From: Paenibacillus woosongensis
GTDB taxonomy: Bacteria > Bacillota > Bacilli > Paenibacillales > Paenibacillaceae
Length of the DNA: 64,000 nt
Reading direction: 5' to 3'
Assembly (NCBI RefSeq): GCF_030122845.1
Contig: NZ_CP126084.1
Span: 434,001-498,000 of the forward strand
Both the position numbers and the translations under genes were made by a program. The first letter of the stretch is position 1. Each line of letters begins with the position of its first letter. Positions 51,411 through 60,585 of this stretch are shown piece after piece. The notes under the pieces were generated by a model that saw only the letters and a list, made by a program, of their open reading frames with translations, had not been told where the DNA came from and ran no database searches.

Positions 51411-52583
51411 TTAGTCGGTGCGTAAAGCGTAAATGGGCCGCAGCTTGGCCGCTTTGTTGGCCGGAATCACGCCGAATACGATGCCGATGAACAGCGAGAA
51501 GCTGAAGGAGACGGCCACAATCGACATGGATACCTCGGTACTCAAGGTCGACATGCTGGAGATTAGGGCGCTGGCTCCATAACCTAGCGCGACGCCAATC
51601 AGGCCCCCGAAGCCGCTCAGCGCGGTAGATTCGATCAGAAATTGGAGCAGAATGTCTCGCTTCTTGGCGCCTATCGCTTTGCGCACGCCGATTTCCCGCG
51701 TTCGTTCACTGACCGATACAAGCATGATATTCATAATGCCGATTCCCCCGACGAGCAGGGAAATACCTGCGATTCCTCCCAAGGCCAGCGAGAGCATCTG
51801 CGTGGTCGAATTCAGCGTGTCCATCATCTCCTGGGCGCTGAAGACGCTGTACGCATTGTCGGCATACATGAACTTCTCGTCCAGCCAGGCCTTCAGCCGC
51901 TCCTGTGTGCTAGAGACGAGCTCGGTTGAATCCGCCTGGACGGTGTAGGAACGAATCCCCCGGCTTTGCAGGAACCGTTCGGCCGTCGAAATCGGAATGA
52001 GGATTTTATCGTCATTGGAGCCCGTTGCGCTAGTGCCGATCGTCTCCAGCAGGCCAACGATTTTGAAGCTTACCCCGTTTAACTGCAGCGTCTGGCCCAC
52101 CGGATTATTGATTCCGAAAAAATCGCTGGCCACCTCGGAGCCGATCACAGCTACCTTCATCCGGTATTCATTATCGATATCCAGAATGTAGCGTCCGGAT
52201 TGGACGTGGAAATTCTTCACCTCTTCGTAGGCTGGCGTAATGCCTTCCACCGCATACGTATCGTTTACGGTTCCTTTCTTCACCGTTGCATTCCCGGAAA
52301 TGACCGGGGAGACGGCTTTCACCCCGCTGATCTCCTTCAATTCCATAACCTCTTCATAGCTTAATGAAGTGGTCGCCCCCCGGCCCATAATATTAACGGT
52401 AAGCAGGTCGGTGCCGAGCCCTTGAAGCTGCTTGGTGATGGAGGACGCCGTGCCCTGGCCGACCGAAACCAGCGTAATTACGGAGGATACGCCGATAATG
52501 ATGCCCAGCATCGTCAGGAAAGAACGAGTTTTGTTGCCTGCTACGCTTTTAAAGGCCATTTTGATGGACTGGTAAATATTCAA
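51411..52583 (-). CDS. ABC transporter permease, MacB/FtsX type
   Basis: Permease of 390 residues: one N-terminal helix (about 20-42, TRSFLTMLGIIIGVSSVITLV), a large extracellular MacB_PCD domain (about 45-250), and three C-terminal helices (about 270-380; GGIAGISLLVGGIGIMNIMLVSVSERTREIGVRKAIGAKKRDIL is diagnostic). TTG 52583 overlaps the ATPase stop by four bases. With the ATPase and adaptor it forms a MacAB-like tripartite exporter adapted to a Gram-positive envelope, for peptides, antibiotics or lipids. Confidence 0.94.
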   Translation of the reverse strand: MNIYQSIKMAFKSVAGNKTRSFLTMLGIIIGVSSVITLVSVGQGTASSITKQLQGLGTDLLTVNIMGRGATTSLSYEEVMELKEISGVKAVSPVISGNATVKKGTVNDTYAVEGITPAYEEVKNFHVQSGRYILDIDNEYRMKVAVIGSEVASDFFGINNPVGQTLQLNGVSFKIVGLLETIGTSATGSNDDKILIPISTAERFLQSRGIRSYTVQADSTELVSSTQERLKAWLDEKFMYADNAYSVFSAQEMMDTLNSTTQMLSLALGGIAGISLLVGGIGIMNIMLVSVSERTREIGVRKAIGAKKRDILLQFLIESTALSGFGGLIGVALGYGASALISSMSTLSTEVSMSIVAVSFSFSLFIGIVFGVIPANKAAKLRPIYALRTD

Positions 52584-53290
52584 GGCTCATTCCCCCGATC
52601 TTCGACGATTTTGCCGTCCATGATCCGGATGAGGCGTTTGGCCTGCTCGGCAATGCTCAGGTCGTGAGTAATGATGATAATCGTATGGCCCAGCCGGTTG
52701 AGCTCCTGCATCTTGGCCATCACCTCGGCGCCTGTCTTGCTGTCGAGCGCTCCTGTCGGCTCATCGGCCAGCAGCATTGGCGGCTTGCCTGCAATGGCCC
52801 GGGCGATCGCTACTCGCTGCTGCTGGCCGCCCGATAATGCCGAAGGTCGGTTATGCATGCGGTCCTCGAGTCCGACGAGCCGCAGCGACTCCTCGGCAGC
52901 CCTGCGCCGTTCCTTGTAGGGGACGTTGCGGTAAATAAGCGGCAGCTCTACATTCTCGAAGGCCGACAGCTTGGGCAGCAGATTATACTGCTGAAAGATG
53001 AAGCCGATCTTCTCATTGCGGATTTGCGCCAGTTTGTTGTCGGACAGTTCGCGGACATCCTGGCCATCCAGCAGGTAGCGACCCTCGTTTGCGATATCAA
53101 GGCAGCCCAGCATATTCATCAGGGTGGATTTACCTGAGCCGGAGGGGCCGATGATAGCGACGAATTCGCCATGATGGATGGTAAAAGAAATATTTTGCAG
53201 CACCGGCATCATTTCTCCCGCCATGATATAGCCGTGGCCGAGGTCCTTAACTTCGATTAACGGTTGCGGCAATTGTGCGGTCAATGTCAT
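52580..53290 (-). CDS. ABC transporter ATPase, MacB/LolD type
   Basis: ATPase of 236 residues with Walker A IGPSGSGKSTLMN (about 50-62), signature LSGGQQQRVAIARA (about 146-159) and Walker B MLLADEPTGALD (about 166-177). GGAGG lies eight bases before ATG 53290, which overlaps the adaptor gene end by four bases. It powers the adjacent FtsX-type permease. Cargo unknown; the same family handles lantibiotics, macrolides and lipoproteins. Confidence 0.95.
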   Translation of the reverse strand: MTLTAQLPQPLIEVKDLGHGYIMAGEMMPVLQNISFTIHHGEFVAIIGPSGSGKSTLMNMLGCLDIANEGRYLLDGQDVRELSDNKLAQIRNEKIGFIFQQYNLLPKLSAFENVELPLIYRNVPYKERRRAAEESLRLVGLEDRMHNRPSALSGGQQQRVAIARAIAGKPPMLLADEPTGALDSKTGAEVMAKMQELNRLGHTIIIITHDLSIAEQAKRLIRIMDGKIVEDRGNEP

Positions 53291-54654
53291 TGGAAGCCGC
53301 CTCCGCTTCTGCGCATAGCTCCTCCGCCGCCGGACGCGCCGCCGCCAGGTATGACGCCGCCCGTACCTCCGCCCATTCCGCCGAAGCCTGCACCCGGCAT
53401 GCTGCCGCCAGGCATCATTTGCTGTCCAGCTTGATTGTTGGAGGAAGCGGATCTTCGGACCGTTGGAATGACGACCTCATCGCCTTCCTGCAGCCCGTTC
53501 ACAATTTCGATGCGTGTCTCGTCATGAACTCCGACCTCGACCTTCTGCATCAGTCCTCCTGCCGGGTTCCCGCTGCTTCCTTGCTGCGCTTGCTGCCTCT
53601 GCTGCCCCTGCTGTCCTTGTGGTCCTTGCTGTTCCTGCTGCTCTGGTTCAGGTGACGATACATTCGGATTCGGCTTGCTCCGCCCCGTACTAGCCGGCGC
53701 TTCTAGGCTGGAAGCCGTCTTGACAGCGGAAGGAAGGATGACCATATCGTCCTCTCCGACCTTCTGCACAGCCTCGATAGGCAAGGTCAGCACATCCGTT
53801 TTCTCTTCCAGAATAATTGTGACCTCCGCCGACATCCCTGCGCGGATGCCTTCGGACTTGTCCAGCTTCACGGTTACATCAAACAGCGACACCCCGCCGG
53901 ACGCTTTTCCTTCGTTGGCAATGCCGGTAACGACGCCCGCAAAGGTCTGGTTAGGGATAGCATCCAGCTTGACCTCGGCCCGCATGTCTGTTTGCACCTT
54001 GGGGATATCCAGCTCATCGATGCTGACGGTCGCGCTTAGCGCTTGATAATCAATAAGGGTGAAGAGTTCATTCCCTTCCTTTGCCCGCTCGCCGGAAGAA
54101 ATATGGACCGCCGTTATCGTTCCGTCGATCGGTGCAGTTAACGGGTCTGGGGCGATCATATCTTCTTTTAGCGAGGCGATCTCATCCTTAATCGTCTGGA
54201 TGTTTTTCTCCTGTTTGGTGATGGACAACTTGATAGAGGCGAGCGACTCTTCGGTTCCTCCGTCGTATACTTCACGTTTGTACTTGTCCTGCAATTCCTC
54301 CAGATTCAGCTGCTCGTTTTCCAGGGAGGACTCCTTGGCGGCAATGCTGCCGCTGAGATCATTGTCCTCAAAGGTTAGCAGCGTCTGTCCCTTTTGGACG
54401 ACATCGCCCTCCTTGACCTTCACTTCGGCAACGACGCCTTCGTCTTTTGTACGTACCGTCTCTTCTTCCGTGGAAATAATGCTGCCGGCTCCCGAGACGC
54501 TGACGAGAATATCTCCTTTGGCAACCCGGGCTGTGCTCTGTTCCATAACGGGTTGCTGGGCCTGCTTGTCTTTCGCCAATATGATGTAAAGCACGGATGC
54601 AATGATCAGGATGGCAGCTGCTCCAAGGCCGGGCCATAGCCATTTTTTCTTCAT
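53287..54654 (-). CDS. HlyD/MacA-type efflux adaptor with Gln- and Gly-rich tail
   Basis: Membrane-fusion protein of 455 residues. One N-terminal helix (about 7-27, WLWPGLGAAAILIIASVLYII) is followed by a lipoyl/hairpin region (about 45-175; VSGAGSIISTEEETVRTKDEGVVAEVKVKEGDVVQKGQTLL) and a beta-barrel (about 185-290). From about residue 335 the tail becomes Gln-rich (QQEQQGPQGQQGQQRQQAQQG), then a Gly/Met-rich end. Such tails are absent from Gram-negative MacA; it may help cross the thick wall. ATG 54654 follows an equally possible GTG 54657. Confidence 0.9.
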   Translation of the reverse strand: MKKKWLWPGLGAAAILIIASVLYIILAKDKQAQQPVMEQSTARVAKGDILVSVSGAGSIISTEEETVRTKDEGVVAEVKVKEGDVVQKGQTLLTFEDNDLSGSIAAKESSLENEQLNLEELQDKYKREVYDGGTEESLASIKLSITKQEKNIQTIKDEIASLKEDMIAPDPLTAPIDGTITAVHISSGERAKEGNELFTLIDYQALSATVSIDELDIPKVQTDMRAEVKLDAIPNQTFAGVVTGIANEGKASGGVSLFDVTVKLDKSEGIRAGMSAEVTIILEEKTDVLTLPIEAVQKVGEDDMVILPSAVKTASSLEAPASTGRSKPNPNVSSPEPEQQEQQGPQGQQGQQRQQAQQGSSGNPAGGLMQKVEVGVHDETRIEIVNGLQEGDEVVIPTVRRSASSNNQAGQQMMPGGSMPGAGFGGMGGGTGGVIPGGGASGGGGAMRRSGGGFQ

Positions 54655-54801
54655 CACGCCATTCCAACTTTCTTTAAAGTTATGTAGATCCTAAAATTAG
54701 ACAACTTCAAGAATAGTTTACAGAGCGTAAATGAAACAAAGCTTAATCCAAACTGAATGTTTGCTGAAAGTATGGTAAGCGGCGGCGCGGGCAAACGACG
54801 C

Positions 54802-54848
54802 AAAAAAGGCTTATTGCTAAAATCGCTCGTACGATTTCGCAATAAGCC
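54802..54848 (-). terminator. Terminator of the LOV-EAL gene
   Basis: GGCTTATTGC (54808-54817) pairs with GCAATAAGCC (54839-54848), with an inner AAATCG/CGATTT. On the minus strand it is followed by TTTTTTG. Confidence 0.9.
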
Positions 54849-54867
54849 GTCTAAGCCTTTCAGGCGT

Positions 54868-56619
54868 TTATTTGCATGTTGATTCATGAAGCACCAGGTC
54901 TTCCTTGCAGGTTGCCGTTCTTAGCAGCTGTTCGGCAGCCTGTTCATCCAGCGGCCGGCTGTAATAAAAGCCTTGAATTTGATCGCAGCCGATTTCCTGC
55001 AGGAATTTGAACTGCTCCTCGGTCTCAACGCCTTCCGCCAGCACGGTCATACCTAAAGATTTGCCCAGCTCGATGATCGAACGGAGCAGCGAGCTGTCCC
55101 GCTGGGAGGAGGGGGTTTCCTGGATGAATGTCCGATCGATCTTGAGCACCTGTAAAGGCAATGTCTTCAAATAGTAAATGGAGGAATAGCCCGTACCAAA
55201 GTCGTCTAGCGACAGGCTAATGCCTTTTTCCTTGAGAGAATCGAGCTTTTCTTTAATCATCATCGGATTATTGATGAGCGATTCCGTCAGCTCCAGTTCC
55301 AAATATTTCGGGTCTAGTCCAGTCTGCTCCAGTACATGCTTGACCATATGTACAAATTGGGGGTGCCGGAACTGGACCGCAGAGACGTTCACCGAGATCG
55401 GAAGTTTCGGGTATCCGGCATCCTGCCATTTTTTATTCGTGCGGCAAGCCTCCCACAGCACCCATTCTCCCAATTGCACGATAAAGCCGGTATCTTCGGC
55501 GATCGGAATAAACGAGGCAGGTGAAATGCGCCCCAGCTCGGGATCATTCCAGCGGATCAAGGCCTCTAGTCCGGTAAGCGCTCTAGTAGCTGCGTCGATT
55601 TTTGGCTGATAATGGAGCTCGAATTCTCCTTCGGTGAGGGCCCGCGGCAGCTTTTTCTCGATATTGACCCGCTCCAGCAGTTTATCCAGCAGGTAGTAAT
55701 CGAAATAGTGCGGTCCGTTGAGTACCTCAATTTTGGCTTCCTTCATCGCGAGCTCGGCATGCTTGAGCAGAACGGCCGACTCGCAGCCGTCATCGGGGTA
55801 GAGGCTGATTCCCATCCCGAATCCTAGCGTGATTTCGTCATCGGAGAGAATATACGGCCGTCTTAGGACGTCGTTCAACTCAATTGCGGTCTCATGAACC
55901 TGCAATGGATCGTCGATGCCGGAGAGCAGGACGATAAAATCATCTGCAAAGCTGCGGCAAATCGGCGTTCCCTCAGCCAAGGTACTCTTGAGTCTCCGCG
56001 CTACTTCCTTGAGCAGCTCGTTGCCAGTGCCTTCGCCGTAGCTTTCATTGATGTAACGGAACCGGTTCAGGTTCAAGCGAATGACGGCGGCGGTGCGGAC
56101 ATTCATTTCCGGCGCCTGGAATTCTTTCTTCATCGCTTCCCGGAAGCCGTTATTGTTCAGCAGTCCGGTGAGAGGATCGAAATAAGAGAGCATTTTGATT
56201 CTTTGCTCGGAGGCGTCCCGTTCTTCCATTTCCTTGGTAACATCGAATTGCAGGCCGATGAAATAGGTTGGCTCGCCCTCCGAGTTAATGACAGGGCAAA
56301 TAATGAACTGGTTCCAGAACGTGCTTCCGTCTTTTCTGTAGTTTTTAATCGTCACAGTATCGGTCCGGCCTTCCTTGATCGCCTGCCGGATAACCTCTAA
56401 ATGGGCTTCATCCGTCTCTTCGCCTTGCAGAAACCGGCTATTTCGCATGAGCACTTCTTCGCGAGTGTATCCGGTAATCATTTCAAAGCCCTGATTGACG
56501 TAGACGAGCGGGTTGTCCTTTAAATTAGGATCGGTGATGGCTAGGCCGATCCCCATCTTATCAATAGATCTCAGCAGTGTGGCCGAATCGATCAGTGATT
56601 CGATACCGGAATGACTCAA
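54868..56619 (-). CDS. LOV-like PAS / degenerate GGDEF / EAL protein
   Basis: Protein of 583 residues, soluble. Residues about 8-125 form a PAS domain of LOV type (GYTREEVLMRN-S-RFLQG, NYRKDGSTFWNQF, YFIGLQFDVT), close in pattern to B. subtilis YtvA, but the photoactive Cys of the NCRFLQ motif is Ser (codon 56437-56439). The GGDEF domain follows with the motif replaced by FADDF and the metal Asp by Asn (LNLNRF), so no cyclase activity is expected. The EAL domain has its catalytic set: GLEALIRW, NVSAVQF, LELTES, SLDDFGTGYSS, LKIDRTF, AEGVET. It should hydrolyse cyclic di-GMP. TTG 56619 is chosen because GAGGGGG precedes it; the frame extends to 56724. Confidence 0.88.
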   Translation of the reverse strand: MSHSGIESLIDSATLLRSIDKMGIGLAITDPNLKDNPLVYVNQGFEMITGYTREEVLMRNSRFLQGEETDEAHLEVIRQAIKEGRTDTVTIKNYRKDGSTFWNQFIICPVINSEGEPTYFIGLQFDVTKEMEERDASEQRIKMLSYFDPLTGLLNNNGFREAMKKEFQAPEMNVRTAAVIRLNLNRFRYINESYGEGTGNELLKEVARRLKSTLAEGTPICRSFADDFIVLLSGIDDPLQVHETAIELNDVLRRPYILSDDEITLGFGMGISLYPDDGCESAVLLKHAELAMKEAKIEVLNGPHYFDYYLLDKLLERVNIEKKLPRALTEGEFELHYQPKIDAATRALTGLEALIRWNDPELGRISPASFIPIAEDTGFIVQLGEWVLWEACRTNKKWQDAGYPKLPISVNVSAVQFRHPQFVHMVKHVLEQTGLDPKYLELELTESLINNPMMIKEKLDSLKEKGISLSLDDFGTGYSSIYYLKTLPLQVLKIDRTFIQETPSSQRDSSLLRSIIELGKSLGMTVLAEGVETEEQFKFLQEIGCDQIQGFYYSRPLDEQAAEQLLRTATCKEDLVLHESTCK

Positions 56620-57003
56620 TATATTAGCCCCCTCAAGTTGACCGCGAATTATGTAGGACTTATGGAATAAGCATATTGGATTATGCCTTAAAAATATCAT
56701 ATTGCGGAAGGTGCAGGAAATCAATGGATAGCATATATGAAAATCAGGGAAAACGGTGCTTTTTGTCGAATTTTTTCAATCCCTTTGGACATTTAAAAGG
56801 GGCAGGGCCATGTTACAGCTCCCGGACGGACCGAAATTTCGTGTAAGGTCACTAAATTTTGTATTGGTTTGACGGGATAATTCGCTTCATTTTAAGATTT
56901 AAGCAAGTTTTTAAGCTTAAAGGGTGAAAGCGCATACGAAAGGGCCCCCTATCCCTGGAGTAGGCGCTTTTCTCCATGATACTAAACAAGGAGTGGGTAG
57001 GAC
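56620..57003. other. Divergent spacer between EAL and GH30 genes
   Basis: 384 bp without a gene. It holds a cre-like site (56925-56938, TGAAAGCGCATACG, two mismatches to the consensus) and an AAAGCGC (56927-56933) / GCGCTTT (56964-56970) inverted repeat upstream of the GH30 gene. A TTGACG at about 56867 could be a -35 box. No riboswitch was recognised. Confidence 0.4.
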
Positions 57004-58353
57004 ATGGCCAGACAAGCAAAATGCATTGTGACATCCAAGCAAACGAATGAACGCCTCAAGGAGCAGGGCAAGGTGTCATTTCAGCTAAGGGCTGAGGGAC
57101 AGAGTGCCGATTTGGAGCTTCAGCCGGGCTTGCGTTACCAGCGGATCCTCGGATTTGGCGGGGCATTTACGGAGGCAGCCGCTTATACGCTGTCCCGCAT
57201 GAGCCCGGATAAACGGGAGGAGGTCATCCGCAGCTATTATGATCCGCAGGAGGGGATCGGTTACACGATCGGCCGTGTGCATATCCATAGCTGTGACTTC
57301 GCTCTGGAGAACTACACTTACGTGGAGGATTACGATACCGAGCTGAAGACGTTTGACATTGCCAGGGATCGTAAATGGGTTCTTCCTCTGGTTAAGGATG
57401 CGGCCCGCACCCGAGGCGGGGATATTATGATGCTGGCCTCGCCATGGAGTCCGCCAGCCTGGATGAAGACGAACGGGGATATGAATCATGGAGGAGCGCT
57501 TAAGCCGGAATACCGCGAGGCATGGGCGCGTTACTATACGAAATTTATCGAAGCGTACCGCGCGGAGGGCGTGCCGATCTGGGGAATCACGGTCCAGAAC
57601 GAGCCGGCGGCGGTTCAGACCTGGGATTCCTGCATTTATAGCGCCGAGGAGGAGCGGGATTTCATTAAGGATCATTTGGGTCCGGCGATGCATGCTGCCG
57701 GTATGCAGGACGTGAACATTCTCATTTGGGATCACAACCGGGATATTATGGTGGAGCGCGCAAGTGTGGTGCTGTCCGATCCAGAGGCGGCGAAGTACGT
57801 CTGGGGAACGGGCTTTCACTGGTATGTGAGTGAAGACTTCGACAATGTCGGCAAAGTGCATGATTTGTTCCCGGACAAAGGCCTCCTCTTCACGGAAGGC
57901 TGCCAGGAGGGCGGCGTGAAACTGGGGGAATGGTTCACCGGTGAACGCTATGGCAGGAACATGATTGGGGATTTGAATAACTGGACGGAAGGCTATCTTG
58001 ACTGGAATATCGTGCTGGATGAGACGGGCGGACCGAACCATGTGAACAATCTGTGCGATGCACCGATCATTGCCGACACGGTTACAAATACGCTCCATTA
58101 TAACAGCTCCTATTATTACATCGGTCATTTCAGCAAATTCATCGCTCCGGGAGCGGAACGCATCGGCTTGGAGTCGCGGACAGCAGGCGTGCTCTCCACG
58201 GCGTTTGCCAATCCGGATGGGACGCTTGCTGTTGTTGTCATGAATGAAAGCGAGGAGCTGCGGAGCTTTACGCTTGGTCTGGGATCTGAGGTGCTGGAGG
58301 CACGGCTTGAGCCGCACTCCATCATCACTTATGTCATCGAAAGTAATGAGTAG
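57004..58353 (+). CDS. GH30 family glycosidase (glucosylceramidase / beta-glucosidase type)
   Basis: Family 30 glycoside hydrolase of 449 residues: a TIM barrel with a side beta-domain. The acid/base E200 is in TVQNEPAAVQTWDSC and the nucleophile E298 in LLFTEGCQEGG; LGFGGAFTEAAAYTL (about 49-63) and LASPWSPPAWMKTNG (about 144-158) are family signatures. There is no signal peptide, so it acts in the cytosol on glycosides brought in by the ABC importer immediately downstream. Substrate could be a beta-1,6-glucan, glucosyl conjugate or xylan-derived sugar; subfamily assignment needs alignment. Start ATG 57004 follows AAGGAGTGGG. Confidence 0.92.
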   Translation: MARQAKCIVTSKQTNERLKEQGKVSFQLRAEGQSADLELQPGLRYQRILGFGGAFTEAAAYTLSRMSPDKREEVIRSYYDPQEGIGYTIGRVHIHSCDFALENYTYVEDYDTELKTFDIARDRKWVLPLVKDAARTRGGDIMMLASPWSPPAWMKTNGDMNHGGALKPEYREAWARYYTKFIEAYRAEGVPIWGITVQNEPAAVQTWDSCIYSAEEERDFIKDHLGPAMHAAGMQDVNILIWDHNRDIMVERASVVLSDPEAAKYVWGTGFHWYVSEDFDNVGKVHDLFPDKGLLFTEGCQEGGVKLGEWFTGERYGRNMIGDLNNWTEGYLDWNIVLDETGGPNHVNNLCDAPIIADTVTNTLHYNSSYYYIGHFSKFIAPGAERIGLESRTAGVLSTAFANPDGTLAVVVMNESEELRSFTLGLGSEVLEARLEPHSIITYVIESNE

Positions 58354-58362
58354 ATAGAACTC

Positions 58363-58426
58363 AAATCCCTCTTTGCGGGGCCTGGCGATCATTCGCCAGC
58401 TGCTGTAAGGGGGATTTTGCTTTTTT
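58363..58426 (+). terminator. Terminator after GH30 gene
   Basis: AAATCCC...GGGGGATTT form the outer stem with an inner CTGGCGA-TCAT-TCGCCAG hairpin, followed by TTTTTT from 58421. Confidence 0.8.
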
Positions 58427-58508
58427 GCGGCCGAAATTTGGGGCCCCTCAAACGAAATCTGAAGCCTTACGGCCTAAGGGGATAGATCGTACAATAAACT
58501 CAAATGGA

Positions 58509-58522
58509 TGAAAATGCTTTCA
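58509..58522 (+). promoter_or_regulatory. Candidate cre site before Lpl-type ABC operon
   Basis: TGAAAATGCTTTCA fits the CcpA consensus with one change (CG to TG at the centre). It lies between a possible -10 (TACAAT, about 58490) and the permease start at 58566. Confidence 0.5.
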
Positions 58523-58565
58523 TGGATACGCATAGGAACGAAACGAACAGCTTGGAGGTCAAACT

Positions 58566-59543
58566 ATGGAACTAGAGCAGAGTGCCGAGTCAGCCGCATT
58601 GTCAAAGATGGAGAATATGCGCCCCGAGCCGCCTCGCCGCCACTGGCTGAGGAAGCTGCACAGGCAAAGGCATATTCAAGTGATGGCTCTGCTGGGCATC
58701 GCCTGGATCATTCTATTCAACTACGTACCGATGTACGGAATCATTATCGCTTTTAAGGATTACAGGATTATCAGAACCATTGCCGAGGCGCCCTGGGTAG
58801 GGTTTGAGCATTTTAAAGCCTTCTTCGAGGACGATAATTTCGTGAACGTCATGAAGAACACGCTGGGTATCAGCCTGATCAAGCTGATCATCGGTTTTCC
58901 GCTGCCGATCATCTTCGCCTTATTTCTGAATGAAATACGCTCGCTTCGCTATAAGAAGGCGATCCAGACGATATCTTACTTGCCGCACTTCCTGTCCTGG
59001 GTCGTTCTCGGCGGGATATTGACGACTTGGCTGGCGGACGTGGGAATCATCAACAATATATTGTTGGCGCTCAACCTGATTAAAGAACCGATTTCCTATC
59101 TTGCCGAGCCGGACTATTTCTGGGGAATCATCATTACGTCCGATATCTGGAAGGAGCTGGGCTGGTCAGCGATTATTTATCTGGCAGCTATCTCCAGCGT
59201 ATCGCCCGATTTGTATGAAGCCGCTACGATTGACGGGGCGGGAAGATTTCAGAAAATGTGGTACGTCACGCTGCCATCGATCAAGGGAACGATTTCGATC
59301 CTGTTCATTCTGGCTGTCAGCGGTGTCCTGAATTCCAATTTCGATCAAATTCTGGTGCTGCGCAACGCTCTCAACGAGAGTGCCAGCAATGTCATCGATA
59401 TTTATGTGTACCAGACAGGGATGCTGTCCGGACGCTTTTCCTACTCCACTGCGGTTGGTCTGTTCAAATCGGTGATAGCCCTGATCCTGCTGCTGATCGC
59501 GAACAGCGTAACCAAGAAGCTGAATAATACATCACTCTTCTAG
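58566..59543 (+). CDS. Sugar ABC permease, LplB/YtcP type
   Basis: Permease of 325 residues with six helices, the first near residues 37-62 (VMALLGIAWIILFNYVPMYGIIIAFKDY, a diagnostic LplB start). The EAA loop reads YEAATIDGAGRFQKMWYVTLPSIKG near 217-241. GGAGGTC precedes ATG 58566. It opens an operon with a second permease and a large binding lipoprotein, placed after the binding-protein-less start. Such LplABC systems import oligosaccharides in Paenibacillus; the GH30 upstream suggests the cargo. Confidence 0.93.
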   Translation: MELEQSAESAALSKMENMRPEPPRRHWLRKLHRQRHIQVMALLGIAWIILFNYVPMYGIIIAFKDYRIIRTIAEAPWVGFEHFKAFFEDDNFVNVMKNTLGISLIKLIIGFPLPIIFALFLNEIRSLRYKKAIQTISYLPHFLSWVVLGGILTTWLADVGIINNILLALNLIKEPISYLAEPDYFWGIIITSDIWKELGWSAIIYLAAISSVSPDLYEAATIDGAGRFQKMWYVTLPSIKGTISILFILAVSGVLNSNFDQILVLRNALNESASNVIDIYVYQTGMLSGRFSYSTAVGLFKSVIALILLLIANSVTKKLNNTSLF

Positions 59544-59561
59544 AGAAGGAGCCGAGCGGAC

Positions 59562-60449
59562 ATGCTGAGTCTCAATCGAAAGACCAAGGGAGAAGCCCTC
59601 TTCGACCTGTTGAATAATATTGGAATGCTGTTGATATGCTTCGTAACTTTATACCCGATCTGGTATGTCGTCGTAAACTCGCTGAACGAGGGCGTGGACG
59701 GCATGCGCGGCGGAATTTATTGGTGGCCCCGGATATTCAGCTTTGAAAATTATATGGGCGTCTTCCGGAATTCCGGCATTATGACGGCGATGGGCGTTAC
59801 GGTTGCCAAGACGCTGCTGGGGACGGTCCTCCACGTATTTTTTACGGCGATGGTCGCTTATGCCTTCTCCAGGCGGGAGCTGATCGGGGGCAAGATTTAT
59901 ATTTTTATCGGTACGGTAACGCTGTTTTTTGGCGGGGGATTGATACCTACCTACTTGCTGATGAAGGATTTACACCTGCTGGACAATTTTCTCGTATATA
60001 TTATTCCGGTTATGTTCAGTTTCTTTGATCTCATCATCTTCATGACCTTCTTCCGGGAAATTCCGGATGGGCTGGAGGAAGCGGCGGAAATCGACGGGGC
60101 CAACGATTGGTCGATTTTTGTCCGAATTATCATTCCGGTGTCGATGCCGGTCATCGCTACAATCTCGCTGTTCCACGGCGTGTATCAATGGAATGATTAC
60201 TTCACCGGAGTGATTTACATGAACAACATGGATTTGCAGCCGATTCAGACCTATTTATACCGGGTCGTGGCCCAGTCGAGCTCAAATCAGATGGTGGCTC
60301 AAATCCCGGGCGGCATTGGCAAAACCGTAACATCGCAATCCCTTAAGCTGGCGACGATGGTCGTCACCACGATGCCGATCGTTTTTGTCTATCCATTCCT
60401 GCAGCGCTATTTTGTTAAGGGGATGATGATTGGTTCGATCAAAGGGTAG
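59562..60449 (+). CDS. Sugar ABC permease, LplC/YtcP type
   Basis: Permease of 295 residues with six helices; first near 17-38 (LLNNIGMLLICFVTLYPIWYVVVNSLN). The EAA loop reads LEEAAEIDGANDWSIFVRIIIPVSMP near 173-198, and the C-terminus FVKGMMIGSIKG is typical. GAAGGAGCC lies upstream. It begins 18 bp after the first permease gene. A 136-bp spacer separates it from the binding lipoprotein gene. Confidence 0.93.
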   Translation: MLSLNRKTKGEALFDLLNNIGMLLICFVTLYPIWYVVVNSLNEGVDGMRGGIYWWPRIFSFENYMGVFRNSGIMTAMGVTVAKTLLGTVLHVFFTAMVAYAFSRRELIGGKIYIFIGTVTLFFGGGLIPTYLLMKDLHLLDNFLVYIIPVMFSFFDLIIFMTFFREIPDGLEEAAEIDGANDWSIFVRIIIPVSMPVIATISLFHGVYQWNDYFTGVIYMNNMDLQPIQTYLYRVVAQSSSNQMVAQIPGGIGKTVTSQSLKLATMVVTTMPIVFVYPFLQRYFVKGMMIGSIKG

Positions 60450-60585
60450 GGCCGAACGAGGGAGGCAGCATACGGATGTCAGAAGCCTTCCGCTTCCAAG
60501 TGGTAGTCCCTCTTGCTAAATTATAGTGATCCGTTAGCGAGAGTCATATTATACTTATTTCAATGAAGAAAAGGGGTAATCTTGC

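Noticed and set aside
56620..56900. Leader of the EAL gene considered as a c-di-GMP riboswitch
   Set aside because: No recognisable riboswitch core could be matched by eye on the minus strand.
57085..58392. 435-codon minus-strand ORF opposite the GH30 gene
   Set aside because: It lies wholly antisense to a gene with clear catalytic motifs; the translation has no recognisable domain and many His/Arg residues, typical of antisense reading.
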